From the NCBI GenBank assembly GCA_021413885.1, contig JAIOPM010000008.1, positions 1 through 45,818 of the forward strand: 45,818 bases of DNA, given 5' to 3'. Numbering within the stretch: position 1 is the stretch's first letter; every line of letters starts with the position of its first letter. The stretch is from Planctomycetota bacterium. Lineage in GTDB: Bacteria > Planctomycetota > UBA1135 > GCA-002686595. The position numbers were made by a program, and so were the translations under genes. A model generated the notes under the pieces. It was not told the origin of the DNA, did not search any database, and was given only the letters and a program-made list of their open reading frames with translations. Below, piece by piece: positions 1-8,117 of this stretch.

Positions 1-116
1 CGCGAACGCTGCCAGATCAACGCGCCGACCAAACCGATGAGGAGGAACAACGCGAGTGCGATGCCGAGGATCGGCCCGACGCGCTCGCGTTCCGGAGGAG
101 TCGAAGAGTCGTTCAC
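1..116 (-). CDS. Small membrane protein, C-terminus outside the window (partial)
   Basis: A GTG start at 116 overlaps the TGA of the upstream gene (113-115) by four bases (GTGA), a typical translational-coupling junction. The visible 38 codons begin VNDSSTPPERERVGPI and continue into one hydrophobic stretch (about residues 15-34, rich in Leu, Ile, Ala and Gly) that should span the membrane. The rest lies beyond base 1. It is the last visible gene of the minus-strand operon starting near 2585. The short polar N-terminus followed by one helix resembles its neighbour at 113-763, so the two may form a pair of anchored proteins. Function unknown. The reading frame is clear; identity cannot be given. 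Confidence 0.6.
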   Translation of the reverse strand, partial: MNDSSTPPERERVGPILGIALALFLLIGLVGALIWQRS

Positions 117-763
117 GGGGCTCCGATGCGAAACGGTTCGAGGAGTTCGACGAGGTCTTCGTCGGGGATGCGTTGACGCGTGCGGCCGCGTCGGATCTCG
201 ACGGTGATCAGATCGCCGTCGGGCTCGGTCGAGACGTCGACCAACAGATTGGACGTCGCGGCCGCGGTCTGAACCGCGCCGACGATGCCGTCGGTCTTCT
301 CCGGCGAGTCGGGCGTCGTGAAGTAGCGCAGGCAAACGAGCTCGCGCCCTTGCACCGTGACCTTGCCGCGCAGCGGATCGAAGCGACCGACAGGACCGAC
401 GAGCGGCGCGTTGGCGCTCAACTCGACCTCCTCGAACAGCGACTTGCGAAAACTCGCGGCGTCGGACTTCGGGTACCACGTCACGAAGATCTGGTCGTTC
501 GGATCCGGCGGCTGGAGCTTCCACACGTCGGCGTCGCCGAACATCGGCATCGCGGCGATCGTCCAACCTTCGGGTTGGTGCGCGACGGTGAGATGAGCCT
601 CCAACTTCGGCCACTGCTCCGCCGGGCTGTTCGCGTGCTTGATGAAACCGAGCAAGAGGATCAACGCGACGACAAAGCCGATGCCGAGCACGAGACAACC
701 TCCGCCGAGGATCCAGACCCACTTCGGGATCTTCCTCTTCGGCGGCAGGTCGAAGTCGGTCAT
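113..763 (-). CDS. Single-pass membrane protein of unknown function
   Basis: 216 residues. A short cytoplasmic start containing PPKRKIPKW precedes one strong transmembrane helix (about residues 15-41), then a soluble domain of about 170 residues with no catalytic motif that I recognise. The positive charges before the helix predict N-in, C-out topology, so the domain should lie outside the cytoplasm. The gene starts 13 bp after the 3-hydroxybutyryl-CoA dehydrogenase stop and overlaps the next gene by 4 bp, so it belongs to the same operon. A link to CoA metabolism is not evident from the protein. Real gene on frame, codon use and context; function unassigned. Confidence 0.8.
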   Translation of the reverse strand: MTDFDLPPKRKIPKWVWILGGGCLVLGIGFVVALILLLGFIKHANSPAEQWPKLEAHLTVAHQPEGWTIAAMPMFGDADVWKLQPPDPNDQIFVTWYPKSDAASFRKSLFEEVELSANAPLVGPVGRFDPLRGKVTVQGRELVCLRYFTTPDSPEKTDGIVGAVQTAAATSNLLVDVSTEPDGDLITVEIRRGRTRQRIPDEDLVELLEPFRIGAP

Positions 764-776
764 GGAGCGAACTCGG

Positions 777-1640
777 TCACGCGCTCCAATCGTAGAAGCC
801 GCGGCCGGATTTCTTCCCGAGCTCGCCCTTCTTCACCTTCTCGCGGAGAATCGCGGGCGGTTCGAAGCGCGGACCGATCTCGCGCGTCAGGTGTTCGGCG
901 ATCGAGAGGCGCACGTCGAGGCCGACGAGGTCGGTCAACTTCAACGGCCCCATCGGGAAGCCGTAGCCGAGCACCATCGCCTTGTCGATGTCCTCGGCGC
1001 TCGCGACGCACGACTCGAGCATGCGCATCGCTTCGAGGCCGATCGCCAGCCCGAGGCGAGACGAGGCGAAACCAGGCGCGTCCTGCACGACGATCGGTTC
1101 CTTGCCGAGCCGCACCGAGAGCTCGACCGCGGCGCGCACTGCGGCGTCGGAGCTGGCGCGCGTGCGCACGACTTCGACGAGCTTCATCAAGTGCACCGGG
1201 TTGAAGAAGTGCATGCCGACGACGCGTTCCGGATGCGCGGCGGCTTCGCCGATCTTCGTGATCGGCAGCGAAGAGGTGTTGGTCGCGAGCAGGACCTCGG
1301 CTCCGAGAGAACGGCCGAGTTCGCCGAACAAGCGCGTCTTGAGCTCGAGCTTCTCCGGCACCGCCTCGATCACGACGTCGACGCCGCGGATCGCCGCAGC
1401 GAGATCGGTGGTGACCGAGAGGCGCGCCAGCGCCGCGTCGCGCGTCGCCGCGTCGAGCTTCTGCTTCTCGACGCCCTTGTCGAGATTCGAACGCACGCTC
1501 GCGAGCCCCTTGTCGAGCGCGCCCTGCGCCACGTCGAACATCCGCGTGGTGAGTCCCGCTTGCGCGAGCACCTGCGCGATCCCATGTCCCATCGTGCCCG
1601 AACCGAGCACCGCCGCCGTCTGCATCGTCTTCGCGTCCAT
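777..1640 (-). CDS. 3-hydroxybutyryl-CoA dehydrogenase family protein
   Basis: 287 residues, the usual length for the single-domain bacterial enzyme. It oxidises (S)-3-hydroxyacyl-CoA to 3-oxoacyl-CoA with NAD(P), or the reverse, in beta-oxidation or butanoate metabolism. The N-terminal Rossmann fold has the dinucleotide loop GSGTMG (residues 13-18). NTSS (121-124) and MHFFNP (143-148) match the family's active site, with His144 as catalytic base and Glu156 as its likely partner. The C-terminal dimerisation domain ends in GKKSGRGFYDW, the normal family ending. I chose the ATG at 1640 because it leaves about seven residues before the first strand and has GGAACGGAAG upstream. It lies 17 bp after the oxidoreductase at 1658-2585. 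The long open frame upstream to 2330 is the shadow of that gene. Confidence 0.93.
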   Translation of the reverse strand: MDAKTMQTAAVLGSGTMGHGIAQVLAQAGLTTRMFDVAQGALDKGLASVRSNLDKGVEKQKLDAATRDAALARLSVTTDLAAAIRGVDVVIEAVPEKLELKTRLFGELGRSLGAEVLLATNTSSLPITKIGEAAAHPERVVGMHFFNPVHLMKLVEVVRTRASSDAAVRAAVELSVRLGKEPIVVQDAPGFASSRLGLAIGLEAMRMLESCVASAEDIDKAMVLGYGFPMGPLKLTDLVGLDVRLSIAEHLTREIGPRFEPPAILREKVKKGELGKKSGRGFYDWSA

Positions 1641-1657
1641 CGCTTCCGTTCCGTTCG

Positions 1658-2585
1658 CTATTTGCCCGGCACGAGCACGATCTTGCCGGTGACTTGGCGC
1701 GCTTCGACGAGCTCGTGCGCCTTGCGCACTTCCGACAGCGGCAACACTTGATCGACCGCGAGCTTGTACGTGCCGCTCGCGAGCTTCTCGAAGATGCCGG
1801 GCAGCGCGCTCCTCGGCCCCATCGTCGAACCGAGCACCGAGAGGTTCTTCATGAAGACGTGAGGCAGCACGAGCGTGACCTTCGGCCCCGTCGTCCCGCC
1901 GCACGTCACGAGTCGTCCGCGCCGCGCGAGGCAACGCATCGAAAGATCCCACGTCGCGGGACCGACGTGTTCGAACACGACGTCGACGCCGCGGCCGTTC
2001 GCGAGCTTCTTCACCGCCTTGTCCCAATCGGGCGCGGAGTGATCGACGACTTCGTCGGCGCCGAGCTCCTTCGCCGCGCGCCGTTTGCTCTCGGTGCCGC
2101 ACGTCGCGATCACGCGCGCGCCGAGGTCCTTCGCGATCTGGATCGCGGCTTGGCCGACGCCGCTGGTTCCGCCGAGCACGAGCACCGTTTCGCCGCGCTG
2201 CAGTTTCGCGCGCGTCACCAACATCCCCCACGCCGTCAAAAACGTCAGCGGCGCCGCCGCGCCGACCAACGGATCGAGACCGAGCGGCAGCGGGAAGACG
2301 TAGCGCGCGTCGAGCGCGACGAGCTCGCAATCGAAGCCGTCGCCGTGCTCGCCGCGGATGCCGTAGTCGTCGGAGAGATGATCGTTGCCCTCATGATCGA
2401 ACTCGGACTCGCCCGACGAGAAGCCGGGCTCGAGCACGACCTTCTGCCCGACGCGCACGTTCGTGACGCCGCCACCGAGCTCGACGATCTCACCGCACTT
2501 GCCCCGCGCTCGGCTTCGGCGCGGGAATGTCCTCGACCCTCAACACCGAGGAATCGCCGGGTTCGTGGATGCGGACGGCTTGCAT
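1658..2585 (-). pseudogene. Zinc-type/quinone oxidoreductase (MDR), frame broken by internal loss
   Basis: The ATG at 2585 begins MQAVRIHEPGDSSVLRVED, the standard start of medium-chain reductases, but the frame stops at 2490-2492 after 31 codons. In another frame from about 2500 the family sequence resumes with CGEIVELGGGVTNVRVGQ and runs intact to 1658, including the cofactor-domain motif GGTSGVGQAAIQIAKDLGA. By comparison with related reductases about 30-35 residues are missing (the usual LNHLD and GSD-G part of the catalytic domain), so roughly 100 bp are lost out of frame. It would have been an NAD(P)H-dependent alcohol dehydrogenase or quinone/enoyl reductase acting with the next gene. 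Either a decayed gene or an assembly gap; as written it cannot make a full enzyme. Confidence 0.75.
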
Positions 2586-2622
2586 GCGAGTTCGGGGTCG
2601 AGTCGAGCGGAGAAAGCGCGGG

Positions 2623-2628
2623 ATTGTA
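2623..2628 (-). promoter_or_regulatory. -10-like TACAAT upstream of the MDR/3HBDH operon
   Basis: The minus strand reads TACAAT here, one base from the sigma-70 consensus, 37 bp before the ATG at 2585. This predicts a leader of about 30 nt. It lies in the 84-bp gap between the divergent genes. No convincing -35 was seen. Confidence 0.4.
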
Positions 2629-2657
2629 GCGTCGCGCCGTCGTTCGCGAGCGAGCGC

Positions 2658-2663
2658 TATCCT
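2658..2663 (+). promoter_or_regulatory. -10-like TATCCT six bases before the ATP-grasp ATG
   Basis: TATCCT ends 6 nt before the ATG at 2670, and there is no Shine-Dalgarno sequence in between. Transcription would start at or beside the start codon, so the mRNA would be leaderless. Similar placements precede the genes starting at 6784 (minus) and 23673. Confidence 0.45.
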
Positions 2664-2669
2664 GCGCCG

Positions 2670-3530
2670 ATGGAGCTCCGCATCGCGACGTGTCGGCCGT
2701 TGCCCGAGGTCGATCCCGACGAGGATTTGTTGCTCGCAGCCCTCGCGGAACGCGGCGTTTCCGCGCGCATGGCGGCGTGGAACGATCCGAAGGAGCGTTG
2801 GAGCGCCGGCAGCGCGACGGTCTTGCGTTCGACGTGGGACTACATCCATCGACTCGAGGACTTCCTCGAATGGGCCGAGCGCGCGAGCGCCGCCGGGCCG
2901 TTCTGGAATCCGCTCGAGATCGTGCGCGGCAACGTGCACAAGCGTTACTTGCTCGAGCTCGCGCGCCGTGGCGTCGCGACGACGCCGACGGTGATGTTCG
3001 AGCGCAGTGCGCGCGTCGAGCTCGCGCGCGAACTCGACGCGCGACGTTGGAGCGACGTCGTGATCAAACCGGCGGTCGGCGCGGGTTCGTTCGGAGCTCG
3101 GCGCTTTGCGCGCGAGGAGATCGACGGAGCGAGCGAGCACTTGCACTCGCTGCTCGCCGACCGCGACGCGCTCGTGCAGCCGTACTTGCCTTCGGTCGAG
3201 ACCCACGGCGAACGAGCGTTGGTCTGGATCGACGGTCGCTTCACGCACGCGGTGCGCAAGACGCCGCGGTGGAGCGGCGGAGACGAATCAGTGTCCGACG
3301 CCCTCGCAGTCGAGCCCGATGAACGCGAGCTAGGCGAGCTCGCGCTCGCGCCGCTGGCGAGTCAACTGCTCTACGCCCGCGTCGACGTCGCCCGCGACGA
3401 ACGCGGAGCCCCGCTGCTGATGGAACTCGAACTGATCGAACCGTCGCTCTTCCTGAAGCAACACCCACTGGCGCTCTCGCGTTTCGTCGACGCTGTCGCG
3501 CGACGACTCGCCGACGCTCGGATTGAGTGA
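2670..3530 (+). CDS. ATP-grasp ligase, DcsG-like
   Basis: 286 residues. The N-terminus (ELRIATCRPLPEVDPDEDLL, then VLRSTWDYIHRLEDFLEW) is characteristic of ATP-grasp proteins related to DcsG, the D-cycloserine ligase, and uncharacterised relatives. NVHKRYLLEL and VVIKPAVGAGSFGA supply the ATP-binding lysines and glycine loop; LLMELELIEPSLF near the end holds the acidic metal ligands, with ELE-IEP where many relatives have E-N-P. Such enzymes join a carboxylate to an amine through an acyl phosphate. The substrate is unknown and no cycloserine-pathway neighbours are present. I chose the ATG at 2670 because the family begins there; the open frame extends upstream without homology. Its TGA overlaps a possible GTG start of the next gene. 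Confidence 0.85.
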   Translation: MELRIATCRPLPEVDPDEDLLLAALAERGVSARMAAWNDPKERWSAGSATVLRSTWDYIHRLEDFLEWAERASAAGPFWNPLEIVRGNVHKRYLLELARRGVATTPTVMFERSARVELARELDARRWSDVVIKPAVGAGSFGARRFAREEIDGASEHLHSLLADRDALVQPYLPSVETHGERALVWIDGRFTHAVRKTPRWSGGDESVSDALAVEPDERELGELALAPLASQLLYARVDVARDERGAPLLMELELIEPSLFLKQHPLALSRFVDAVARRLADARIE

Positions 3531-3583
3531 ATCGCGGCGCCGCTGTGGCGGCGGGTCGGAGCGGGCGTTCAGCTGGATCGACC

Positions 3584-4780
3584 ATGAAGCTCCTGATCGC
3601 TGCTGTCGTCTGCTTGGCCGCCGCTCCCCACACACGTCAGTCGCCCTTCGATGTCGTCGCCGCCTTGACGCGCGGCAAGGTCGAGAGCGAGCGCTATCAC
3701 GCCACGCTCTCCTTCGAGACCTTCACCTCGTTGATCCAGATCCCGGCGAAGCTCGGCGCACGCGAATGTCGCATGGTCGTCGACACCGGCGCACCGATGG
3801 TGATCACGCCGGCGCTCGCAAAGGAACTCCACGCCGAGCTGCTCGGCACGTACGAGACCAACGACTCGACGGGTCACAAGCAAGACCGCGAGTTCGTGCT
3901 CTTGCCGACCGTCGAGATCGGCGGCGCGCGCTTCTCCGATCTCGCCGCGATCGTCGTCGATCTCCACGCCATTGCGGAGTTCCGCGAGCGCTCGATCGAC
4001 GGGCTGATCGGCGGCAACCTGCTGCGGCACGGCGCGCTCGCGATCGACTATGGCGCGAAGACGATCGAGTTTGCGTCCGACGCGGCGACGCTCGCGCCGA
4101 AGGACGGGCTCGAAGTCCCGTTCGATTTCTCGGTGCAGGCGATGCCGATCTTCGAGCTCTCGCTCGGCGGCGCGGGCGTGGCGCAGGTCACGCTCGACAC
4201 CGGCAGCAACTCGTTCCTCGAGCTGCCCGCGTCGCTCGTCGATCGCGCCGGTCCGAAGAGTTGCCTCGACATCCAGGGCAGTGCGAGCACCGGCGCGTTC
4301 GGCAACGCACCGGAAGGCGAGCGCCTGTGTCGGCTCGACGGTCTCGCGCTCGCCGGAACCGTGCTGCCGAGCATGGTCGTGGCCGCGGTGCCCGGCGACG
4401 GTGCGACGGTCGGCATTCGGTTCTTCGAGAAGACGCGCCTCGTCATCGACTGGCCGAGGAAGAAGCTCCACATCGCCGACGCCGCGCAACTCGGCCGACT
4501 CGCGCTGCGCACGCACGGCCTCGCGGTGAAGTACGTCGACAGCGGAGTGCAAGTCGCGACGGTCCTCGTCGGTTCGTCCGCCGCGCGGGCGAAGCTCGCG
4601 CCGGGCGAGCGCGTGCTCGCCGTCGACGACCTCGATCTCTCGAGCGGCTCGCTCCCCGCCTTCGCGCGCGCCACGGACGTGTTGCGAGACGAGGCACGCG
4701 CAACTGCGACCGTCGTCGTCGAGATCGACGGCAAGCCGGTCAGGCTCGAGCTTGTGCGAGAGCAGCTCCTGCCCGACTAA
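3584..4780 (+). CDS. Exported aspartic-protease-like (retropepsin) protein with PDZ-like C-terminus
   Basis: 398 residues from the ATG at 3584, which begins a signal peptide (MKLLIAAVVCLAAAPHT). A GTG at 3527 overlapping the upstream TGA would add 19 residues before the signal, so I prefer the ATG. Two retropepsin-like halves follow, each with an aspartic signature: VVDTGAP (Asp67) and TLDTGSNS (Asp205). The pair could form one active site in a single chain, as in pepsins. The last 90 residues (GVQVATVLVGSSAARAKLAPGERVLAVDD, here in two overlapping parts) look like a PDZ domain, often a substrate-recognition module. The cysteines CRM, SCLD and LCRL may form disulfides in the periplasm. Probably a periplasmic peptidase; the substrate is unknown. 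Confidence 0.8.
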   Translation: MKLLIAAVVCLAAAPHTRQSPFDVVAALTRGKVESERYHATLSFETFTSLIQIPAKLGARECRMVVDTGAPMVITPALAKELHAELLGTYETNDSTGHKQDREFVLLPTVEIGGARFSDLAAIVVDLHAIAEFRERSIDGLIGGNLLRHGALAIDYGAKTIEFASDAATLAPKDGLEVPFDFSVQAMPIFELSLGGAGVAQVTLDTGSNSFLELPASLVDRAGPKSCLDIQGSASTGAFGNAPEGERLCRLDGLALAGTVLPSMVVAAVPGDGATVGIRFFEKTRLVIDWPRKKLHIADAAQLGRLALRTHGLAVKYVDSGVQVATVLVGSSAARAKLAPGERVLAVDDLDLSSGSLPAFARATDVLRDEARATATVVVEIDGKPVRLELVREQLLPD

Positions 4781-4903
4781 GTGACTCGCCGTTCTGGTTC
4801 GCAGTCATCGACTATGGGCACGACGATCCCGCGAAACGACTGCGAGAGCCGAGCATGGAACTTGGAGTTCCCTTCTATATGGCTGAAGGCCATGACATTG
4901 GTC

Positions 4904-6784
4904 TCAGTCACCACGCCCGGGTCCGGGCCAGATGCGTAGCGCGCGAGCTAGCAACTCCTTTGACCGTAGCTCGATCGCCGCTTCGTCCCAGGTTGATGCC
5001 GACCTCAATCGCAGATTCATCGGCAGCACGGACTTTTCGATGATCGCGGGCTGCTTCTTCTCCCAGGGAGCGTTGGACAATGCGGCATTCAGCGGCTGTG
5101 TCACAAGTGTCAAGTTGCCGATGGTATGCACCAACTTTTCGCGGAATATTGTCGCTTGCATCCGCGGATCGCCGAACACTGCGGTCCGCACCTCATCGGC
5201 CGCAATACCTGATGTTCCGTCCGGGAGCGACCAATGTTCACGCCAGCTTCGAGGCATCAAGTGCTCGACGGTTAGCGGACTGTCCACGATCACATCTTCT
5301 GTCTTCGCGTCCAAGTATGTGACGTTGAGGCTCGCAAGGATGTGAACCAGTTTGGATGGCTGCTGGTCTCCATCAACCTCTCGTGTGAGCCAAGCACGCT
5401 CGAACTGCGAATCAGACGGCCATTCGGTGGACTCTCCTCGCATTTCGGTGAGTAGCTTGCGAAGATTCGGCGCGGTAGCACCGTCCCTTTCGAGTTGCTT
5501 CGTGAGTGACAAGAACACACGGTTGTAGTTCTTGGTGGTCCAACCGCAGAACATGCGCCTCACGATGTACGACTCAAGAATCCGCGCTACCGCGACCCAC
5601 TCCGTCCTGGATATCTGCTTGTCCGACAAGAACAGCAGGAGTGGATATGCAGTGCGAACATCAAACGTGTCGACGACTCGCGCAATCGAGTACACGGCAT
5701 CGCGGGGTGTCGGCTGGAGGATGTGCCGGAAGTCGTCGCGCTGTCGAGCGATGGCTGCGAGTTCCTCGCGAATCGAGCTGAATGGCTTCCTCCGCTCGAT
5801 CCAGAACTTGTATTCCACGAAAAGGTGCTTGACTGGAATGTCGACAGTCTGGCGACTCGCCAAGAAGTGCTGCATGAAGAGGTCGCCACGTGGCCTTGAG
5901 AGACGGCCTTGCCTAACCTCATCTCGCCAAAACTGGTCATCAAATCCGCGCCAGTAGGTTTCGTATAGTGCTTCCTGATCCTCACCGGCACGAGCAGCCC
6001 TCAGAAAAATGTAGTTACGCAGCAAGTCCGCTGGAAGAAGCGGCTGTCCGCGCGCATTCAGAGTTTCGAAAATCACCTGCGCGTCATCGTCCTTCTCCAG
6101 GTCAATGACGACGACCTGGAGCGCGTTGCGCAGCGCTGTGAAGCACTCGTTCAAGCGATCCGCGAGAGGCACCTCGTGCGAGAGCGCGGGGTCAGACTCG
6201 GTGCCGAGAAAGAACTCCTGCAATTCGTCGCTAAAGTAGAGGTACGCTTCGATCATCGGAGGACGCGGGTCATCATGGCGCGCCCACTTCTGTCGAACAA
6301 CCGGGTACAGCCTCTCCAGTTCGGCGCGAGACCCAGCCGTCATTACCGCGACAAACTGTGCCCGATCCAGTTGCGTAGGCCAAATCTTGAAGACGTCGAT
6401 GTCTGGGTTGGGCATCATGCCCTTGTTGGCCGTGAAGCCCTCGCACTCCCGTGCAAGTTCATCGCATGCGTTCTCGCGGCAGCAATCACGAAACGCCGCG
6501 AGAAACACCTGGAGTGTGGTCAAACGTTGCTGACCATCGATCACCTGCCGTCGCTCAACGTGAGTCGTCGGTGTCTGCTTCTGGTCCAGAACCATCGCAC
6601 CAAGGAAATGGATGGGTGCATCCTTGCGCCCCTCGATGTACTCAACAAATTTGCGCGAGATGTCCTCCCAAAGCGGTTCCCATTGCTGCTCACGCGTCCA
6701 AACGTACTGACGCTGAAAGAGCGGAACCTCTAGTCGCATCTTCTTCTCGAAGACGCCAAGAACGGGTGCGGCAGTGGCCTTCAT
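4904..6784 (-). CDS. DUF262/DUF1524 protein, GmrSD-type restriction/defence nuclease
   Basis: 626 residues. The N-terminal DUF262 domain has FQRQYVW (23-29) and VIDGQQRLTTL (81-91), the hallmark of the NTP-handling ParB-like fold in GmrS, BrxU and SspE. QVIFETLNARGQPL follows, also typical. The C-terminal DUF1524 domain has VEHLMPRSW and, further on, HTIGNLTLVTQPLN, the His-Me-finger-like nuclease core of GmrD. Single-chain proteins of this kind include type IV restriction enzymes that cut modified phage DNA. The ATG at 6784 is chosen from the family start and a close promoter. The gene stands alone and its base composition is clearly lower in GC (33 of 60 GC in the line from 5461), so horizontal transfer is likely. 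Nuclease target and modification specificity cannot be read from sequence. Confidence 0.9.
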   Translation of the reverse strand: MKATAAPVLGVFEKKMRLEVPLFQRQYVWTREQQWEPLWEDISRKFVEYIEGRKDAPIHFLGAMVLDQKQTPTTHVERRQVIDGQQRLTTLQVFLAAFRDCCRENACDELARECEGFTANKGMMPNPDIDVFKIWPTQLDRAQFVAVMTAGSRAELERLYPVVRQKWARHDDPRPPMIEAYLYFSDELQEFFLGTESDPALSHEVPLADRLNECFTALRNALQVVVIDLEKDDDAQVIFETLNARGQPLLPADLLRNYIFLRAARAGEDQEALYETYWRGFDDQFWRDEVRQGRLSRPRGDLFMQHFLASRQTVDIPVKHLFVEYKFWIERRKPFSSIREELAAIARQRDDFRHILQPTPRDAVYSIARVVDTFDVRTAYPLLLFLSDKQISRTEWVAVARILESYIVRRMFCGWTTKNYNRVFLSLTKQLERDGATAPNLRKLLTEMRGESTEWPSDSQFERAWLTREVDGDQQPSKLVHILASLNVTYLDAKTEDVIVDSPLTVEHLMPRSWREHWSLPDGTSGIAADEVRTAVFGDPRMQATIFREKLVHTIGNLTLVTQPLNAALSNAPWEKKQPAIIEKSVLPMNLRLRSASTWDEAAIELRSKELLARALRIWPGPGRGD

Positions 6785-6790
6785 GACACG

Positions 6791-6820
6791 AGTGTAGACA
6801 CGCGGCGACTGGCGTTGCAA
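6791..6820 (-). promoter_or_regulatory. Promoter of the DUF262 gene, leaderless arrangement
   Basis: On the minus strand TTGCAA (6815-6820), an 18-bp spacer and TACACT (6791-6796) make a good sigma-70-type promoter. The ATG at 6784 begins six bases after TACACT, so the transcript should be leaderless. Confidence 0.55.
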
Positions 6821-6900
6821 TGGGATCGCCCAAGCGCATCTGGTGCTTGGATGCGCAGCGCCCGCGGCGATCGCGGCTCGACCAACAGTCGCCAGCGCGT

Positions 6901-7737
6901 CTATCGCCCCAGGAACTGCGCCTTGCGCTTCTCCACGAACGCAGCGATGCCTTCCTTCGCGTCGGCGGAGGCGAAGAGTTTCGCCTGGAGTTCGCGTTCC
7001 AGGTTCAGGCCCGCGTCGAGCGGGAGGTCGACGCCTCCGTGGACGGCCGCCTTGATATTGCCGACCGAAAGCGCGGCCTTGTTCGGCGTCGTGAACGTCC
7101 GCGCGAAGTCGAGGACGGCGGCGAGGAAGCTCGCGTCGTCCGGTTCGTCGCGCACGTGCGTGACGACGCCGAGCGCGAGAGCCTCGTCGAAGTCGAACGT
7201 GCGACCGCTCACCATCAACTCGATCGCGCGCGCGCGGCCGACGAGGCGCGACAGACGCTGCGTGCCGCCGGTGCCGGGCAGGACGCCGAGCGTCACCTCG
7301 GGCAAGCCGCACTTGCCCGAACCACGTCGCGCGACGCGCAAGTCGCACGCGAGAGCGATCTCGAGTCCCCCCCCGACGCAGTGACCGCCGAGGGCGGCGA
7401 TCACGAGCTTCGGCGTGTGCTCGAAGCGCTGCAACGTCTCGTTCGCGTGCAGGCAGAAGTAGTACTTCTTCGTCGGCGTGAGCGTGTTCAAGTAGCCGAT
7501 GTCCGCGCCCGCGCAGAAGAACTTCTCGCCCTCGCCCGCGATCACGATCACCTGCACCGCATCGTCGAAGCGCGCGCGCAAGTGCGCCTCGTCGAGGTCG
7601 CGCAACATGTCGTGCGAGTAACCGTTCGCCGGCGGGTTCGAGAGCGTGAGCAGCGCGAGGCCGCCGCCGCTTCGGTACGTGACCTTGCCCAGCGCCATGC
7701 GCTCGGCGTTCGAGAGTTGCGTCGTCGGATCGCTCAA
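6901..7737 (-). CDS. Enoyl-CoA hydratase/isomerase family protein
   Basis: 278 residues, normal for crotonases. The oxyanion-hole residues lie in CAGAD (75-79) and GGHCVGGG (117-124). Both glutamates used by true hydratases are present: Glu126 (GGGLE) and Glu147 (GLPE), followed by GVLPGTGGTQRLSRLVG. It probably adds water to trans-2-enoyl-CoA in the cytoplasm, the step before 3-hydroxyacyl-CoA dehydrogenase; a dehydrogenase of that class is encoded at 777-1640. Other crotonase activities (isomerase, cyclohexene-carboxyl-CoA hydratase) are not excluded. It is a single gene between the DUF262 gene and the peptide array and does not appear to belong to either. Confidence 0.92.
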   Translation of the reverse strand: MSDPTTQLSNAERMALGKVTYRSGGGLALLTLSNPPANGYSHDMLRDLDEAHLRARFDDAVQVIVIAGEGEKFFCAGADIGYLNTLTPTKKYYFCLHANETLQRFEHTPKLVIAALGGHCVGGGLEIALACDLRVARRGSGKCGLPEVTLGVLPGTGGTQRLSRLVGRARAIELMVSGRTFDFDEALALGVVTHVRDEPDDASFLAAVLDFARTFTTPNKAALSVGNIKAAVHGGVDLPLDAGLNLERELQAKLFASADAKEGIAAFVEKRKAQFLGR

Positions 7738-7789
7738 AGCTTCGTCTCCGGGGTTCGAGGGCCGCGAATCCTACACCCGCAAACGAAGA

Positions 7790-7848
7790 GAGCGCCCGGG
7801 CGCGAGGTGCGCGCCGGACGCTCCGAGTCGGATCGCCGGAAGCGATCC
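7790..7848 (-). terminator. Double hairpin after peptide gene 1
   Basis: On the minus strand, 24 bp past the peptide 1 stop, a perfect 7-bp hairpin (GGATCGC/GCGATCC, 7830-7848) is followed by a long GC stem (7790-7823, arms GAGCG/CGCTC plus GGCGCG/CGCGCC) and a CTCTCTTCGTTT tail. The same two-hairpin design recurs after peptide gene 3 and, less perfectly, after gene 2. Confidence 0.6.
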
Positions 7849-7871
7849 GCGCAAAAGCGGAGCCCGTTCGA

Positions 7872-7967
7872 TCAGGCGCAGCTGCTCGGGTTTTCCGAGC
7901 AGAGCATGCACATCGTGTGCGCGGGCGGAGCCTTCTTCGTGTCGGTCGGCTTGACGATGAACTTCAT
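7872..7967 (-). CDS. Putative RiPP precursor peptide 1 (31 aa, three Cys)
   Basis: 31 codons, too short for most gene callers. The peptide starts MKFIVKPTDTKKAPPAH, then T-M-C-M-L-C-S-E-N-P-S-S-C-A. A strong Shine-Dalgarno AGGGAG lies about seven bases before the ATG. Two paralogues at 8431-8535 and 8785-8889 share start, length, Cys20, Cys23, Cys30, His17, Pro14-Pro15, Ser24-Glu25 and Pro27. Conservation of the peptide, its ribosome site, promoter and terminator in three copies argues that it is translated. The divergent operon of radical SAM/SPASM and ATP-grasp genes makes a modified-peptide precursor the best reading, with a short leader (about residues 1-16) and a Cys-rich core. Alternatives are a tiny metal-binding or redox peptide. 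This copy has the most divergent core (Asn26, Ser28-Ser29). Confidence 0.72.
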   Translation of the reverse strand: MKFIVKPTDTKKAPPAHTMCMLCSENPSSCA

Positions 7968-8058
7968 GGACGACTCCCTGGTTGAAGTTGCGGAGGGTTG
8001 AGACTTGGCCTCGCGCTCGAAAATTCGCGCCTTGCGAATCCCGGCGGAGCGGAGACGA

Positions 8059-8087
8059 CGTTAGTCGGCGATCTCCTGGGCGTCGAG
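8059..8087 (-). promoter_or_regulatory. Promoter of peptide gene 1
   Basis: On the minus strand CTCGAC (8082-8087), a 17-bp spacer and CTAACG (8059-8064). The same -35 and spacing precede the other two peptide genes. The predicted leader is about 85 nt. The hexamers are weak matches to sigma-70; threefold conservation is the main support. Confidence 0.5.
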
Positions 8088-8117
8088 GGGCGGAAGCCCG
8101 AGAACGAGCGCGCGCGG

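Noticed and set aside
4904..6784. Prophage or larger defence island around the DUF262 gene
   Set aside because: No integrase, phage gene, second defence gene or attachment repeat is nearby; neighbours on both sides are ordinary genes.
7968..8052. Riboswitch in the 85-nt leaders of the peptide genes
   Set aside because: The leaders share only short segments and I see no conserved fold resembling a known riboswitch.
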